Positions 1-11,366 are shown, counted from the first letter of the stretch. The stretch: 64,000 bases of DNA from Macrobrachium rosenbergii (GCF_040412425.1 NC_089766.1:49209297-49273296), one strand, 5' to 3'. Translations and numbers: made by a program. The notes: generated by a model not told the origin, from the sequence alone.

Positions 1-59
1 TTCCTTGATTAAACAATTAAGTCCTCCCATTCCAACAGCTCCTCCATCGAATCAATCCA

Positions 60-400
60 AGAATGTTTAAGTTATTCTCCTCTTCTTCCAAAGCAAAACC
101 TGCAGATAGTGAAGTTTCTCATCGGCGTGTCTATCATTCTCCATTCTCCACAGATGACCAAACCACTTTTAAAACACACTGATACATTTTTTAGTGTTTG
201 TAACCTAGACATTTTATAACTCTGTATCTACATTTTTCACCCATTCAACCCTTCTTGATCCACATCTACTACTCAAACCGTTCATATGATCAGCTTCCAA
301 CTTTTCCATTCGCAATGATCTTCCATACCCTACATCCTCAGAGGAGTTTGCTCAATAACCAGTTCAGACGTTCAATCAAAATCTTCTTGTCTACAACCCT
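60..400 (-). pseudogene. decayed C-terminal end of a non-LTR retrotransposon reverse transcriptase
   Basis: Read on the minus strand, this stretch gives the words GLSSRCG, VEWVKN and, in a neighbouring frame, KWFGHLWRMEND (about 154-135). These resemble the conserved region downstream of the RT domain in LINE ORF2 proteins of decapods, usually seen as RCG...VKRN...WFGHVERM. Stops and frame changes break the frame, so it is dead. Only the C-terminal part is visible; the catalytic domain would lie at higher coordinates on the minus strand and is not found there. Assignment to a LINE is from memory of the motif and moderately sure. Confidence 0.42.
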
Positions 401-624
401 CAATCAATGGAGATACATTCACTGAGCTTCCTTCACTGCAAGTTTTCATTTTTTGGGTATGGTTTCATATCCTCGTTATCTAAAGCGGTTACTCAAGGCC
501 ATACCATCAGAATATTCGATTAGGTGTGCACTTTACTAATAGACTAAAAACTCCCCCCATATACCTGGGCCTGGGCCGTATGATCACTGGGCATTATCTC
601 AGGCTAGATTAACTATCTGAACAA

Positions 625-999
625 AACAAGTGAAAAATGCGCCGAAGAAAAGTTTTCTGTACAGTCGCTACAGCGTATAATCAAGGCCACCGAAAATAGA
701 TCTATCTTTCGGTGGTCTCGGTATAATGCTGTATCAAACGCGGCACATGAAACTTTAACCAAGGGCCGGTGGTGCCCTATCCTATTTCGTTGCCAGAAGC
801 ACAATTATGGCTAAATTTAACCTTAGAAAAATAAAAACTACTGAGGTTAGAGGGCTACAATTTGGTATGTTTGATGATTGGAGGGTGGATGGTCAACATA
901 CCAATTTGCAGCCCTCTGGCCTCAGTAGTTTTGAAGGTCTGAGGGCGGACAGAAAAAAGTGCGGACGGACAGAGTTTTCTTTTACAGAAAACTAAAAAC
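625..999 (+). mobile_element. MITE-like hairpin element (family M), copy A
   Basis: Copy of a ~370 bp non-autonomous family with six copies in this window. Order of landmarks: TGCGCCGAAG head; TTTTCTGTACAG; a small hairpin around ATAGATCTATCTTTCGGTGG; CATGAAACTTTAACC; a long internal hairpin whose arms begin ACTACTGAGG(C/T)TAGAGGG and end CCTCTGGCCTCAGTAGT; a GGACAGAAAAAAGTGCGGAC stretch; and a TTTTACAGAAAACT tail. The 5' TTTTCTGTA and 3' TACAGAAAA are inverted, as in a terminal inverted repeat. No coding capacity. Copy A is nearly complete. Confidence 0.7.
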
Positions 1000-1000
1000 A

Positions 1001-1660
1001 CTGCCTTATTTCCGCCTCGAACACCCTTCAGGGTTTTCTGTAAGTGTCCAGAATATTGACCCTTACGCGCTTAAGTCTATCAAAATTTTGGAGGCAAAAA
1101 CTCAACCTAAATCACCGATATCACACGGACGGATAATTTTCGAATCCCTGATGGCTCATATTTACGGAAGCCTCTTAAGCTTTTTGCTCAACTTATCGGC
1201 ATCACCTGGAACGCTGATACCATTTACCAAAACCGGACTGATCTCCTGACAAGACGTCTCTCAATACCCGAAGTTTTTAATCGGTAGTAAGCACCACAAA
1301 TATGAGTAACCTTCAGCTACGGAGGCAGAAGCAGGGTCTTCGCTTTGTGCTGTTGATGACCTCGATTCGGGTAATGGGTACTTTCAACCTGTGGCTCCAA
1401 AGAAACGTCTCTTTATCTCCAAGTGTCTATTTACCTTCTGTGTGTCAAGTCCACGAGCTTAAAATATGTTTTGTACTTCTAAAAAGGTAGGCTGCTTTTG
1501 AATAAAGGAATGGAACTTTCTCAAAAGTTAAGAAACACTTCAATGCATTTAATTTGTATCAAACCTGGTCGAGAATTTAGTACTTCTCCTTATTTGTGTT
1601 TCTGAAAATTCACATTATGACTACTGTAATATCCTGGAATTCAGAAACGTTAGTTTTTGC
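1001..1660. other. unique-looking stretch, no gene supported
   Basis: Mixed-composition sequence with short open frames (for example 1001-1249 and 1302-1490 on the plus strand). None has recognisable domain words, codon bias or flanking splice signals that stand out. No repeat family of this window is present. Confidence 0.4.
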
Positions 1661-1664
1661 CTTA

Positions 1665-2815
1665 TTGAAAAAAAAATTACAGTAAAGAAAATAACAGGAC
1701 TGAAAGAAAATTTTACGGTAAAGAAAATAACTGGACTAAAAAAATTTACAGTAAAGAAAATAACAGGAATAAAAAAAACATTTACAGTATAACAGGATGA
1801 TAAAAAAAACATTTACAGTAAAGGAAATAACAGGATTGAAAAAATATTTACAGTAAAAAAAATAGCAGAATTAAAAAACAATTACAGTCAAAGAAATAAC
1901 AGGATTGAACAAAAATTACAGTAAAGACATTAACAGGATTGAAAAAAATTACAGAAAAGGAAATAACTGGATTGAAAAAATTTACAGTAAAGAAAATAAC
2001 AAGGATTGAGAAAAAATTACACTAAAGAAAATAACCGGATTGAGAAAATTACACTAAAGAAAATAACAGGACTGAACAAAAATTTACAGAAAAGAAAATA
2101 ACAGGATTGAAAAAAAATTTACAGGATAGAAAATAACAGGGATAAAAAAATTACAGTAAAGAAAATAACAGGATTAACAAAAACTACAGTAAAGAAAATA
2201 ACAGGGTTGAAAAAGATTTACAGTAAAGAAACTAACAGGACTGAAAAATAATTTACAGTTACAACACAGGATTGAAAAAATTTTACAGTAAAGAAAATAA
2301 CATGATTGAAAAAAAATTTGCTATAAAGAAAATAACAGGATTAAAAACTACAGTAAAGAAATAACAGGATTGGAAAAAATTTACAGTAAAGAAAAAACAG
2401 GATTGGAAAAAAAATAAACAGTTAAGAAAATAATAGGCTTAAAAATTTACAGTAAAGAAAATAACAGGATTGAAAAAAAATGTACAGTTAAGAAAATAAT
2501 AGGCTTGAAAAATTTACAGTAAAGAAAATAACAGGATTGAAAAAATTACAGTAAAGAAATAACAGGATTGGAAAAAATTTACAGTAAAGAAAATAACAGG
2601 ATTGGAAAAATTAAGTAGTAAAGGAAATAACAGGATTGAAAAAAAATGTACAGTTAAGAAAATAATAGGCTTGAAAAATTTACAGTAAAGAAAATAACAT
2701 GACTGAAAAAAATTTACAGTAAAGAAAATAACAGGATTGATAAAAACTTTACATTAAAGAAAATAACAAGATTGAAAAAAATTACAGTAAAGGAAAAAAG
2801 GATTGAAAACAAATT
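1665..2815. repeat. A-rich degenerate tandem array, ~33 bp unit
   Basis: More than 30 imperfect copies of a unit containing TTTACAGTAAAGAAAATAAC and AGGATTGAAAAAA. Unit length drifts through changes in the A runs. The array is almost free of C and G on the plus strand outside the ACAG and AGGATTG words, a strong strand composition bias. Open frames here are by-products of the repeat. Confidence 0.85.
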
Positions 2816-2819
2816 TTTA

Positions 2820-3530
2820 AACTGAAAAAATAATAAAAGCCAAAAGCCAATGTACTTTGAACCGTATGTTCCCTATATGATCAGATACAAATGATAATGT
2901 GCTATGGAAACCTGGACTGAAAATCAAAGTATTTCAAAATGGTGAGTTATCAGAACTACAGATGTTAATACAACGGAGAAGACAAAACCCTTACGTATAA
3001 CAAATAAATCTCTAGTGCCTAAACAATCATACGAATCAAGTTATCATAAATTTTTATTTTACCGTACAAAGAAATGATCAGCCATTGCAACGTTTGTCAT
3101 CCACCGCAGGTACTGTGCATTTGCTTACGTGACAAACGTAATTACACAGAAAAACTAAACAAAAGTAAAGCTCGTTCAAAATTAAAAACTTCGGAACAAA
3201 CGGGTGTGTGTGTGTGCGCGCGCGCGCGAGGACCCGCGAGCAATAAACAAGGCCCATTATGAGGAAGAGAAAAAGGAGCGAGAGAAAAAAAAAGAGTGTA
3301 GAGCATAATGGAACAAAGGGGGTGGTAGTGGTGTGGGCAAGGGAAAGTTTCCAAGAGAGTTGTCGGTGTTTCAAGAGCCCTATATGGATGCCCCACGAAT
3401 CATATCTCACAAGTACCTTTGTGGTCGGAAGTTGCCAGTTGGTAACAGTGCTGTTGCTGCTGCTACAAGGACCACAGGTCTGTAACCAACTTAAGCCCGC
3501 CACTGGAGTTCTGATCACAACCTTTAATCC
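2820..3530. other. non-repetitive interval with a short GT/GC tract
   Basis: AT-rich sequence, then a short (GT)n(GC)n tract at about 3205-3228, then a purine-rich plus strand (3255-3330). Open frames on both strands extend into the neighbouring minisatellite. No supported gene. Confidence 0.35.
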
Positions 3531-3536
3531 GTGTGT

Positions 3537-4112
3537 CATTACGACCGTCATTTTAGCATCCCTATTAAATTCAATGACTGCCATTTTAGCATCCCTATTC
3601 AAGTCTTCATCGACTGTCATTTTAGCATCCCTATTCAAGTCTTCATCGACAGTCATTTTAGCATCCCTATTCAATACTTCATTGGCTGTCATTTTAGCAT
3701 CCCTATTCAAGTCTTTATTGACAGTCATTTTAGCATTTTAGCATCCCTATTCAAGTGTTCATTGACTTTCATTTTAGCATCCCTATTCCAGATTTCATTG
3801 ACTGTCATTTTAGCATCCCTATTCAAGACTTCATTGACTGTCATTTTAGCATCCCTATTCAAGTCTTCATCGACTGTCATTTTTGCATCCCTAATAAAGT
3901 CTTCATTGACTGTCATTTTAGCATCCCGTTTCAAGACTTCATTGACTGTCATTTTAGCATCCCTATTCAAGTCTTCATCGACTCTCATTTTAGCATCCCT
4001 ATTCAAGTCTTCACTGACTGTCATTTTAGCATCCCTATTAAAGTCTTCATCGACTGTCATTTTGCATCCTTAATAAAGTCTTCAGTGACTGTCATTTTGC
4101 ATCCCTATTCAA
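3537..4112. repeat. minisatellite, 36 bp unit, ~16 copies
   Basis: Tandem copies of a unit containing CATTTTAGCATCCCTATTCA and AGTCTTCATCGACTGT, with point variants and a few shortened or lengthened units (a duplicated TTTTAGCA at about 3728-3740). The 36 bp unit is a multiple of three, so frames stay open on both strands and give repeated 12-residue peptides, for example MTVDEDLNRDAK on the minus strand. There is no start context, signal or domain to suggest that these are real proteins. Confidence 0.9.
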
Positions 4113-4780
4113 GAATTAGTGATATTTTACGAAGCAATGCTGCGTATCAGCACAAAAATATTCACTCTTGTTTCAATAACAAGATGTTTGTAACGACGTA
4201 AAGCATGGGGTTTATTTTTGCATATCAATGTACACACGTGTAATGCATTTATGAAAGTACAAATGTGCGCTAATTCTACATGCACGCGCACATGCACACA
4301 AACACTTTCCACTTTCTGATTGTCCTTCTTAAAATATGGCCCAAAGTCATACAAAGATAAACAAGGCAGATACAGTATAAGCCAGTGCAAAAATTTAGAT
4401 TTTAAGCGATAAAGAAATATTGTAGAGTTACCTTCAAAAACTGCTGACAGCAAGAAAATAATACACACAATATGGCAGCAGACCCTTAAACAGGTTCTAT
4501 TGAATATTATTGCTGCTTCAGCTGCATTTCTATTTGTAGAAGACCTTTTCATTTTCCTTATTGCGACTTTCAGTGGAGGTGCGTGCTAACAGCTCGCCCA
4601 TATTTGTCATTTGCTGGGAAAAGTCAAAATCTGGATTCTGCTTCTTTATATACTCTATACGGTTGGTCACAATTGTTGCCGCGACGCGTTTCGACAGACT
4701 CTTCTGTCATTCTTCATGGGAGCTAGTAGAGGACTGGCAGATTGCATAGGTCCTTCTGAATTTATACACGGTCATGGGGT
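4113..4780. other. unique-looking interval without a gene
   Basis: Moderately AT-rich, non-tandem sequence between the 36 bp minisatellite and a (TA)n tract. A 141-codon frame on the minus strand (4127-4552) and a 104-codon frame on the plus strand that runs into the microsatellite are open, but show no recognisable domain. Confidence 0.3.
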
Positions 4781-4781
4781 G

Positions 4782-4857
<76 letters not shown>

Positions 4858-4883
4858 TTATATATGTGTGTGTGTGTGTGTGT
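4782..4883. repeat. (TA)n microsatellite followed by (GT)n
   Basis: About 75 bases of alternating TA, then a short break and a GT run of about 16 bases. Confidence 0.97.
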
Positions 4884-5302
4884 ATATGTACTCCATATTT
4901 TTTTTTGCATAATTTATTCGCATAATATGATATATTTATCTCCCCTTCAGATATTATAACAATTTATTGCATAGATGAGCGTAACTAAATAATCTTCATT
5001 ATTAATTTTAGTAAGGAAAAGAAGTGAAAACAAATATTAAATTGACTTGACTTCTTTTCTCAAATTCCTCCAGAATTTTAGAACTTGGAAAACTGAAAAA
5101 TACTTTTTTATTGTTATATACAAAACTGAACCAGTAGCAACATAAAACAGAGTTAGAAATATACATATTTTATTTCTTATGCTCCTCTATTTTATCTTAG
5201 CATTTCAGAATGATTGTCTCAAATCTGCAGATGTATCTGAAAATTGTCAGCATTCCTTGACTGTATTATGAAACTATGTAAATATGAAAATTAAAAAAAG
5301 TA

Positions 5303-5587
5303 AAAAAATGCGCCGAAGTTTCTTCGGTGGTGGCCTGCGTTGGCACCTATAGCGGTGCCAGACGCACGATCATGGCTAACTGTAACTTAATTAAATGAAA
5401 CTACTGAGAATAGCTGCAGTTTGCGGCGTTTGATGACTGGAGGGTGGATGATCAACATACCAATTTGCAGCCCTCTAGCCTCAATAGTTTTTAAGATCTG
5501 AGGGCGGACAAAAAGTGCGGACAGAAAAATTGCGGACGGACAGACAAAGCCGGCACAATGGTTTTCTTTTACAGAAAACTAAAAAGA
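5303..5587 (+). mobile_element. MITE-like family M, copy B, internally deleted
   Basis: Starts with AAAATGCGCCGAAGTTTCTT and ends with TTTTCTTTTACAGAAAACT. It lacks the segment with the TTTTCTGTACAG and ATCTATCTTTCGGTGG landmarks found in copies A, E and F, going straight to GGTGGTGGCCTGCGTTGG. The left arm of the long internal hairpin is more diverged than the right. Confidence 0.68.
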
Positions 5588-5589
5588 AG

Positions 5590-6438
5590 ATAGTGAGATG
5601 CGGCGGCCCGCTTTCAATTTCCATGGAGTAGTAATGTTCTGAAAATGATTACAGCAGGCAGTGTGAGAAGAACACGTTTGGGCAAATAGTGTATAAATTA
5701 TGCGTATGTAAAAGCAATGCATAAAAGTATCAGGCCACCAAATAACACGAATTAATACATTTTCTCTTTATATGACGAAAATTTTAAACATGAATAAGTA
5801 TATTAATGACGAAAGTGTTCTTTGAATTTTTTGAAAATTTTCAAGATTTTTTGGACAGTTGCGTTACTCCTTTCAACTCATTTCCAGTAGGTTCGCTTGT
5901 CATTGTGAACGGTATTTAATTTCTCAGTTTTTAGTACTTTCATATGAAGCCTGAGTAAACAAAGTAAAAGGTGGAGACAAAAATTTCAATGATACAAAAA
6001 TATCATTGGATCACTTGGCCACAATTTTATACAATTCGTTATTGAATTTTTTCAGTGTAGTCGTGATTATTAATTTCATGAATCTGCTCTTGTATTCATA
6101 AAGATATACAAGCTAAAGCTACTCTGTGATACTTAACCGGGTCTGTTTGTCACGAAAATTTAGGACCAAGTTCATGTCATAAGTTTCAACTATGAGATTT
6201 ACACTTTGTGGACATCGAGGTATATTTCCCTTTTCGGAGTTTATCTAAAGACTTACTGTACTTTTGTTTAGCTTATATTTTTAAGTCCTCGGCATTTAGG
6301 AGCTATTTAACCAATTTATTTTTTATTTTAGCAAGTGTACTAACAATTATTTTAATTCTTTTGTGTATATTTACACACCCAGAAAAGTTTATAAGTCTGC
6401 ATTCTGATTATCTTTCAGCTCCTGAAAGCATGCCTGAA
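5590..6438. other. AT-rich unique interval
   Basis: No family of this window is recognised here. A short open frame (6208-6465, plus) is rich in hydrophobic residues, as expected of AT-rich sequence, and ends inside the next tandem array. Confidence 0.3.
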
Positions 6439-6439
6439 A

Positions 6440-7030
6440 GGATCTTTCTGAGCACGTCTTCTTGAGCGTGATTTTGAGCATCGTCTTGAGAGCGTGATCT
6501 TTTGAGCACGTCTTGAGAGAGCGTGGTCTTTTTGAGCACGTCTTGAGAGAGCGTGGTCTTTTTGAGCACGTCTTGCGAGAGCGTGGTCTTTTTGAGCACG
6601 TCTTGAGAGAGCGTGGTCTTTTTGAGCACGTCTAGAGCGTGGTCTTTTTGAGCACGTCTAGAGAGCGTGGTCTTTTTGAGCACGTCGAGACCGTGGTCTT
6701 TTTGAGCACGTCAAGAGCGTAGTCTTTTTGAGCACGTCTAGAGCGTGGTCTTTTTGGCACGTCTAGAGCGTGATCTTTCTGAGCATGTCTTGAGAGAGCG
6801 TGGTCTTTTTAAGCACGTCGAGACCGTGTCTTTTAGAGCACGTCAAGAGCGTAGTCTTTTTAAGCACGTCTAGAGCGTGGTCTTTTTGAGCACGTCTAGA
6901 GCGTGGTCTTTTTAGCACTGCCTAGAGCGTGGTCTTTTTGAGCACGTCTAGAGCGTGATCTTTTTGAGCACGTCTAGAGCGTGGTCTTTTTGAGCACGTC
7001 GAAAGAGTGATCTTATTGAGCATGTCGAAA
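6440..7030. repeat. minisatellite, alternating ~26 and ~31 bp units
   Basis: About 20 copies of AGCGTGGTCTTTTTGAGCAC followed by GTCTAGA (short form) or GTCTTGAGAG (long form). Long forms cluster at the left, short forms at the right, with a few single-base indels. The minus-strand frame through the first part gives a repeated LKKTTLSQDV peptide that is explained by the array. Confidence 0.9.
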
Positions 7031-7238
7031 ATTGGGATTCTACCTCTCCCAGCAGCGCAATACCATCAGCTAAAGTCAGACTGCTATGGTTAAACCTTAT
7101 TTGCGATTCGTACATCTCGATTTACAGAGACATCCGTGTTTAAAGTTCCCCAAAATGCTGGCCCGGCCGCATGTTCCCCAACTGTATTATGGTTCGGCCA
7201 GACGAGTGGGCGCCTTGGTTTATTTTTTGCCATGCCTC

Positions 7239-7280
7239 TAGGTTAGGTTAGGTTAGGTTAGGTTGGGTTAGGTTAGGATA
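7239..7280. repeat. interstitial telomere-type (TTAGG)n array
   Basis: Eight GGTTA units in a row, two of them with one-base variants (GGTTG and GGATA). TTAGG is the ancestral arthropod telomere repeat. The array is short and internal, so it is not a telomere end; it could mark a repaired break or an insertion mediated by telomerase or a retroelement. Confidence 0.9.
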
Positions 7281-7440
7281 GTTCAAGGATATTCGTTTAA
7301 AGGGTAAGCTCAATGTACATACGGAACGCTTGCATTCTTAGGATTATTGATGGAAGGCAGCTTTTACATCAGCTTGGGTTTATTTATTAAGTAAACAAAA
7401 GAATATCTAAGTCATTACTTAAACAGAATCACGGTCCAGA

Positions 7441-7703
7441 TACAATTTAGGCCGAAGGCCGAGTGCTGGGACCTATAAGGTCATTCAGCGCTGAACAGAA
7501 AATTGAGAGTAAAGGAGGTCTGAAAGGTAAAACAGGAGGAAAACCTCGCAGCTGCACTATGAAACATTTGTAGGAGAGGATGGATGGCAAGATGGAAGGC
7601 GGAATATGAACAGAGGTATAGCAAAAGGAATGAAAGGGGCTGCAGCTAGGGGCTAATAGTGAGTAACATAAGGTGCACTGACGGCACTAACCCCCTACGG
7701 GGA
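7441..7703 (+). mobile_element. SINE-A copy 1
   Basis: Full-length-like copy with the family landmarks in order: TTAGGCC(A/G)AAGGCC, GCTGGGACCTA, GGTCATTCAGCGCTGAA, GAAAGGT...AACAGGAGG, AAACCTCGCAG, GTAGGAGAGGATGGA, AAGGAATGAAAGGGG, GCAGCTAGGGGC, GTGCACTGACGGCACTA and CCCCCTACGGGG. Carries a short deletion after GCAGCTAGGGGC. Confidence 0.8.
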
Positions 7704-8639
7704 GAATACTACATGGGAAATTGTTCATGGAAGAACAGATAAAGGCCCTGCCATAAATCACCTCCTAGGTGATGAACAGACACAGGAAACAAAACTGTGA
7801 TTCAGAGTATCAGTACTTCCACAGATCGTTGATGGCTGCTAGTTCTAAAGCTGGATATCTGACGGTATTTAACGAGGAAACTCTGCTACCGGGTCATACG
7901 AAAAAAAGAAAAAATCTCCTAAGACAGAACATTAGCATCTACTTTGGTGTTGTCTCCTGCTTCAACTAGTGGAAGCTATGAAGCCAGTATATGATCAAGC
8001 ATTATCCTGCAGTGCCACTAGAAGCTGATCATATCCCAGTCTACGGGCCTGTATTACTGAGGTCAAATTTGCTGACAAGAGCATTGACTTTATTGCTTCA
8101 TTATGGGTAGACGACATTCCAGCCGAATGATCTCCTTGAGTACACTAGAGTAAGAGGACAGTCTCATGGTCTCCAGCTGGCACCCTCTTAAACTAATAAT
8201 ACCCAACACAAGGCACAAAGATTGGTTTATAACAGTTACAACTGACAAACAAGACCACCATGAAAAGATGCTGGGTCTTGGACTGCTTTCCACTGCCAAA
8301 ACCAGGGGCCTGAACTTATGCGAGTTGCCTGAATCCCTGGAGAGGAAATCGATCAGCCTAGTTCTTTGCTTTACGGCCTCAGAATCCAGCCCTCAAAACT
8401 CACGAAATGAATGATGGTACCTTGGCCTTCTCTGGTGTATGGCTTAGCACTGGGGACTGGCCTCTCTGTGCTCTTCCAGTCTTACTATCGCTATGCAATA
8501 AGTACGGACATTTATACGAAAAAAAATTAAAACAGAGAGGGGAACAACAAATATAAATCAACTAACCAACAGCTGTACAAGACAAAAGCCAAACACACTG
8601 GGGCACAGTGCTTTAAAGAGTATTATAGCCTATCTTGAA
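7704..8639. other. unique-looking interval, no supported gene
   Basis: Balanced base composition. Overlapping open frames at 8166-8414 (plus, 82 codons) and 8090-8299 (minus) give no recognisable domain. A decayed retroelement internal region is possible but I cannot name it. Confidence 0.3.
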
Positions 8640-8830
8640 TTTAAGAGCACTGACAGGATAAGCGTTCCACAGTTCCATAGTACAGGCACTAAGTGCCCTT
8701 GATAACGCACCATTAAATTTTACAGCAGTCACATTCACAACCCATGTGACAAAGGGAAGTCCTCCCATAGAGTATATAGCCATACACTAGGCCACTTCCC
8801 CAGTGTTCATTACTCCATCCAGAATGCCAT
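8640..8830 (-). pseudogene. possible C-terminal scrap of a non-LTR reverse transcriptase
   Basis: On the minus strand one frame reads ALSRALSACTMELWNAYPVS followed by ALKFKI. The ELWNAYPV word resembles the LWNSLP motif near the end of LINE ORF2 proteins, and the basic-hydrophobic sequence after it fits. The match is short and no catalytic region is found upstream, so this is a weak call. Confidence 0.22.
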
Positions 8831-10190
8831 CACCTGGGTTTATCCTGGATAACCATAGTACCAGGGCCCTGCTTTTTGAATAGTTGGGGTACTCAAAATC
8901 CCTCTCTCGGAAAATCTGTGCCATTATTTTTAGCTACTGATTATATCTGGTGCCAATTTTGATGCCTTAACCAGAGAGCATTCTCAAATTTTGTTCTGTG
9001 CATTAGCCTCTGTACCATAGTCTTCTGCAGTCTCGAGTCAGCGTTTCTTTGCTCAAAGGGTAGCCTATACTCAAATTTTCCTCAAGTCTTATAGCTTTCA
9101 TTAATCTGTTTGCTGTTATTTCGTCACATACATACAATTTCATCTATTGTTAGTATTGTTTTATAATTAAATATTCATTTCGGTTTATTATCAGTAAACA
9201 GAATTCTATTTTCTTCTTTTCTCTTTTTGTATTATTACAAATACAATTTCTATACAGGTTCAAAGCCATTTGGAGTGTTCTGTGGGAATGCACTCTCATT
9301 ATGAGCTTTATCCCTAACTTATGGGTAGTTCCAGAAAGAGAAAAAAAGGCAATAGTCACCTAACTTATGGATAGTTCCAGAAAGAGAAAAAAAAAAGGCA
9401 ATAGTCAATAACACATTCAACCTTTAACTACAGAATCACTAACAAAACAATTACAAATACCTAAAACGAGGGCTCGTTAGCTGTCCATCTAACTTTCCTA
9501 AACTAGTTGAGGTATTCACCTCTTATACTATACAAATCAACCATGTCAATAGCTTCCACTTTTTTCATTTCGTTTCCGATCAGCACTCATCATTCATTTT
9601 CATTAGAACCGGATTCCTAAACCCTTCATCCATCCCACCTTTAGATTAAAATGACACTCCTCTTCGGTTCCAAAACATGTGGGGATATCTCCTACATTCT
9701 TATATTTCACTGTTCTGTGATTCACTTCTATCTCTCTTCTACCCATGTGTCACATTTATTCCCAAGTACTTACTGTAGAAGAATCAAACACTTACTTTCT
9801 TCACCACCCATGCTGAGTTTCACTACTTAAATCTCCCTGGTACCCATTTGATTAACCTCAAAAACTTACACATGCTAACTATTAGCTTTCTTCTCTCATG
9901 ATAACATTTAAATTTTCAACAGTCTTCCACCAACAAGTGACATTGTCCTGTCTGCAAACATCAACCACTCCACAATGTTCACAACCGAATTTCAACATCA
10001 TGAATTCGCACCTACTTCCGTGCCTTTTCTACAAATAAACCGAACCAGCTGCTCTCCCGCAGACATGCTCTGAAACAAAACTTATTTTCATCAGAAGTGA
10101 TCATTCTAGCAAAAACTTCAATTCTAAGCCAAAAATCCTCCACAAACCTATCAGTTCAATCACAAAAATTTTCTACAAACATGTATACTA
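8831..10190. other. interval without recognised genes; C-poor and then C-rich low-information DNA
   Basis: A near-duplicate pair of words (TTATGG(G/A)TAGTTCCAGAAAGAG at about 9319 and 9366) shows a ~47 bp local duplication. The right half (9480-10190) is rich in C, A and T and poor in G on the plus strand, similar in texture to 48180-48460, and may be an old antisense LINE copy. No domain could be read. Confidence 0.25.
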
Positions 10191-10191
10191 C

Positions 10192-10407
10192 GTAATTGTA
10201 ATAGCCACAATGCCCTCTTAACTACTTGTGGTCACGCCGGCAACGTGACGTCGTGATTATGGGACGCGAGTTCGTTTCCCGCTCCCGGACATCATAATTG
10301 CTTCATATTTCTTGCAGCTGGATTCAAAGGCTTTGTAGTGACAAGGGTATCCAAAATGCGCGAATAATTAGGAGAAATTAAGAGGGCATTGTGGCTTTTA
10401 TAATTAC
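10192..10407. mobile_element. 30 bp inverted repeats flanking a tRNA-like sequence
   Basis: Left arm 10192-10221 and right arm 10378-10407 are inverted copies with 27 of 30 matching positions (core GCCACAATGCCCTCTTAA). Between them lies GCCGGCAACGTGACGTCGTG and a B-box-like GAGTTCGTTTCCCGC, as in a tRNA-derived SINE head, then CTTGCAGCTGG and AAAGGCTTTGTAGTGACAAG. It is either a short SINE next to an inverted piece of its own tail, or a MITE-like unit that captured a tRNA-like promoter. Confidence 0.6.
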
Positions 10408-10687
10408 ATGAGTATCTGGTAAAAAGTGACCAGCAAAATCTATATGTGTATACTACATAAACTCCATTCCACAAATCTTAAACTTCTTAATACACACTTC
10501 TAAATCAACGACTCATTTCAAATCGACTTTAAATGGCTTTTCGGCTACCAGTCTTCTTGCTCTGTTTACTCAGTCAAATTCTCGCAGCATTTTCGATTTG
10601 TTCCTCTGCTCTCCTTGACATTCAGTGAGACATCAGAATCATGCCATCGACACATGACTATTCTTTTCAAAAATCTTTCCATTTAGA

Positions 10688-10975
10688 AAAAATACAGAAT
10701 TCATGCCAAAGACCTTGCCCTGGGACCTATAAGGTCATTCAGCGCTAAAAGGGAAACTGACATTCAAATAAAAAGGTTTGAAAGGTGTGACAGGTGGAAA
10801 GCCTCGCAGTTGCCCTATGAAATAACTGTTAGGAGAGGACGGAAAGTAAGATGGAAGAAAGAGAATATGAACGGAGGTACAGTAAAAGGAACAAAAGAGG
10901 TTGCAGGCAGGGGACGAAGGGACACTGCAAAGAACCTTTAGTAATGCCTACAGTGCACCTACGGGAATTTCTCTC
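10688..10975 (+). mobile_element. SINE-A copy 2
   Basis: Family landmarks CTGGGACCTATAAGGTCATT, CAGCGCTAAAAGGGAAA, GAAAGGTGTGACAGG, GTTAGGAGAGGACGGAAAG, GAATATGAACGGAGGTACAG and GCCTACAGTGCACC are present. The left end is diverged (ATTCATGCCAAAGACC) and the right end is shortened before CCCCTACGGGG. Confidence 0.78.
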
Positions 10976-11333
10976 ATAAAATACGTCTCCTACTGTACGC
11001 ATCTCCGGTACCGCAAAAACACACGCAATTTAAAATGATCAGAATTCAAAACTCTTTCTATGAATACGAGCACAGCAAATGGGGCTGCAACCCCCATGGC
11101 CCCGCCTATCGAGTGATTCTCAAACCACCAAGTGCGCCATACGCTTTTTTTTTTTTTTTTTTTTAAGACTAAGTGACAGACTCTAGCATCAGGGGATGAA
11201 GATCTTACGCCATTCAGGCAGCATTCTCTCCGGCTAGGGGACTCACAACCCTCTTTTAAGTGTTCTTCTTCAAGATGTCAGGGTAAAATTCCACGTCAAT
11301 AAGTCAATTTATGGACTGCATGTGTATGTACAT

Positions 11334-11366
<33 letters not shown>

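Noticed and set aside
3078..3728. 216-codon minus-strand open frame, the longest in the window
   Set aside because: Most of it is the 36 bp minisatellite read in register; the remainder crosses a (GT)n/(GC)n tract. No domain or start context.
7239..7280. chromosome end
   Set aside because: Only eight units, with ordinary sequence for many kb on both sides.
10225..10300. functional tRNA gene
   Set aside because: Only a B-box-like word and partial similarity to a tRNA head; acceptor stem does not pair. Better explained as a tRNA-derived repeat.
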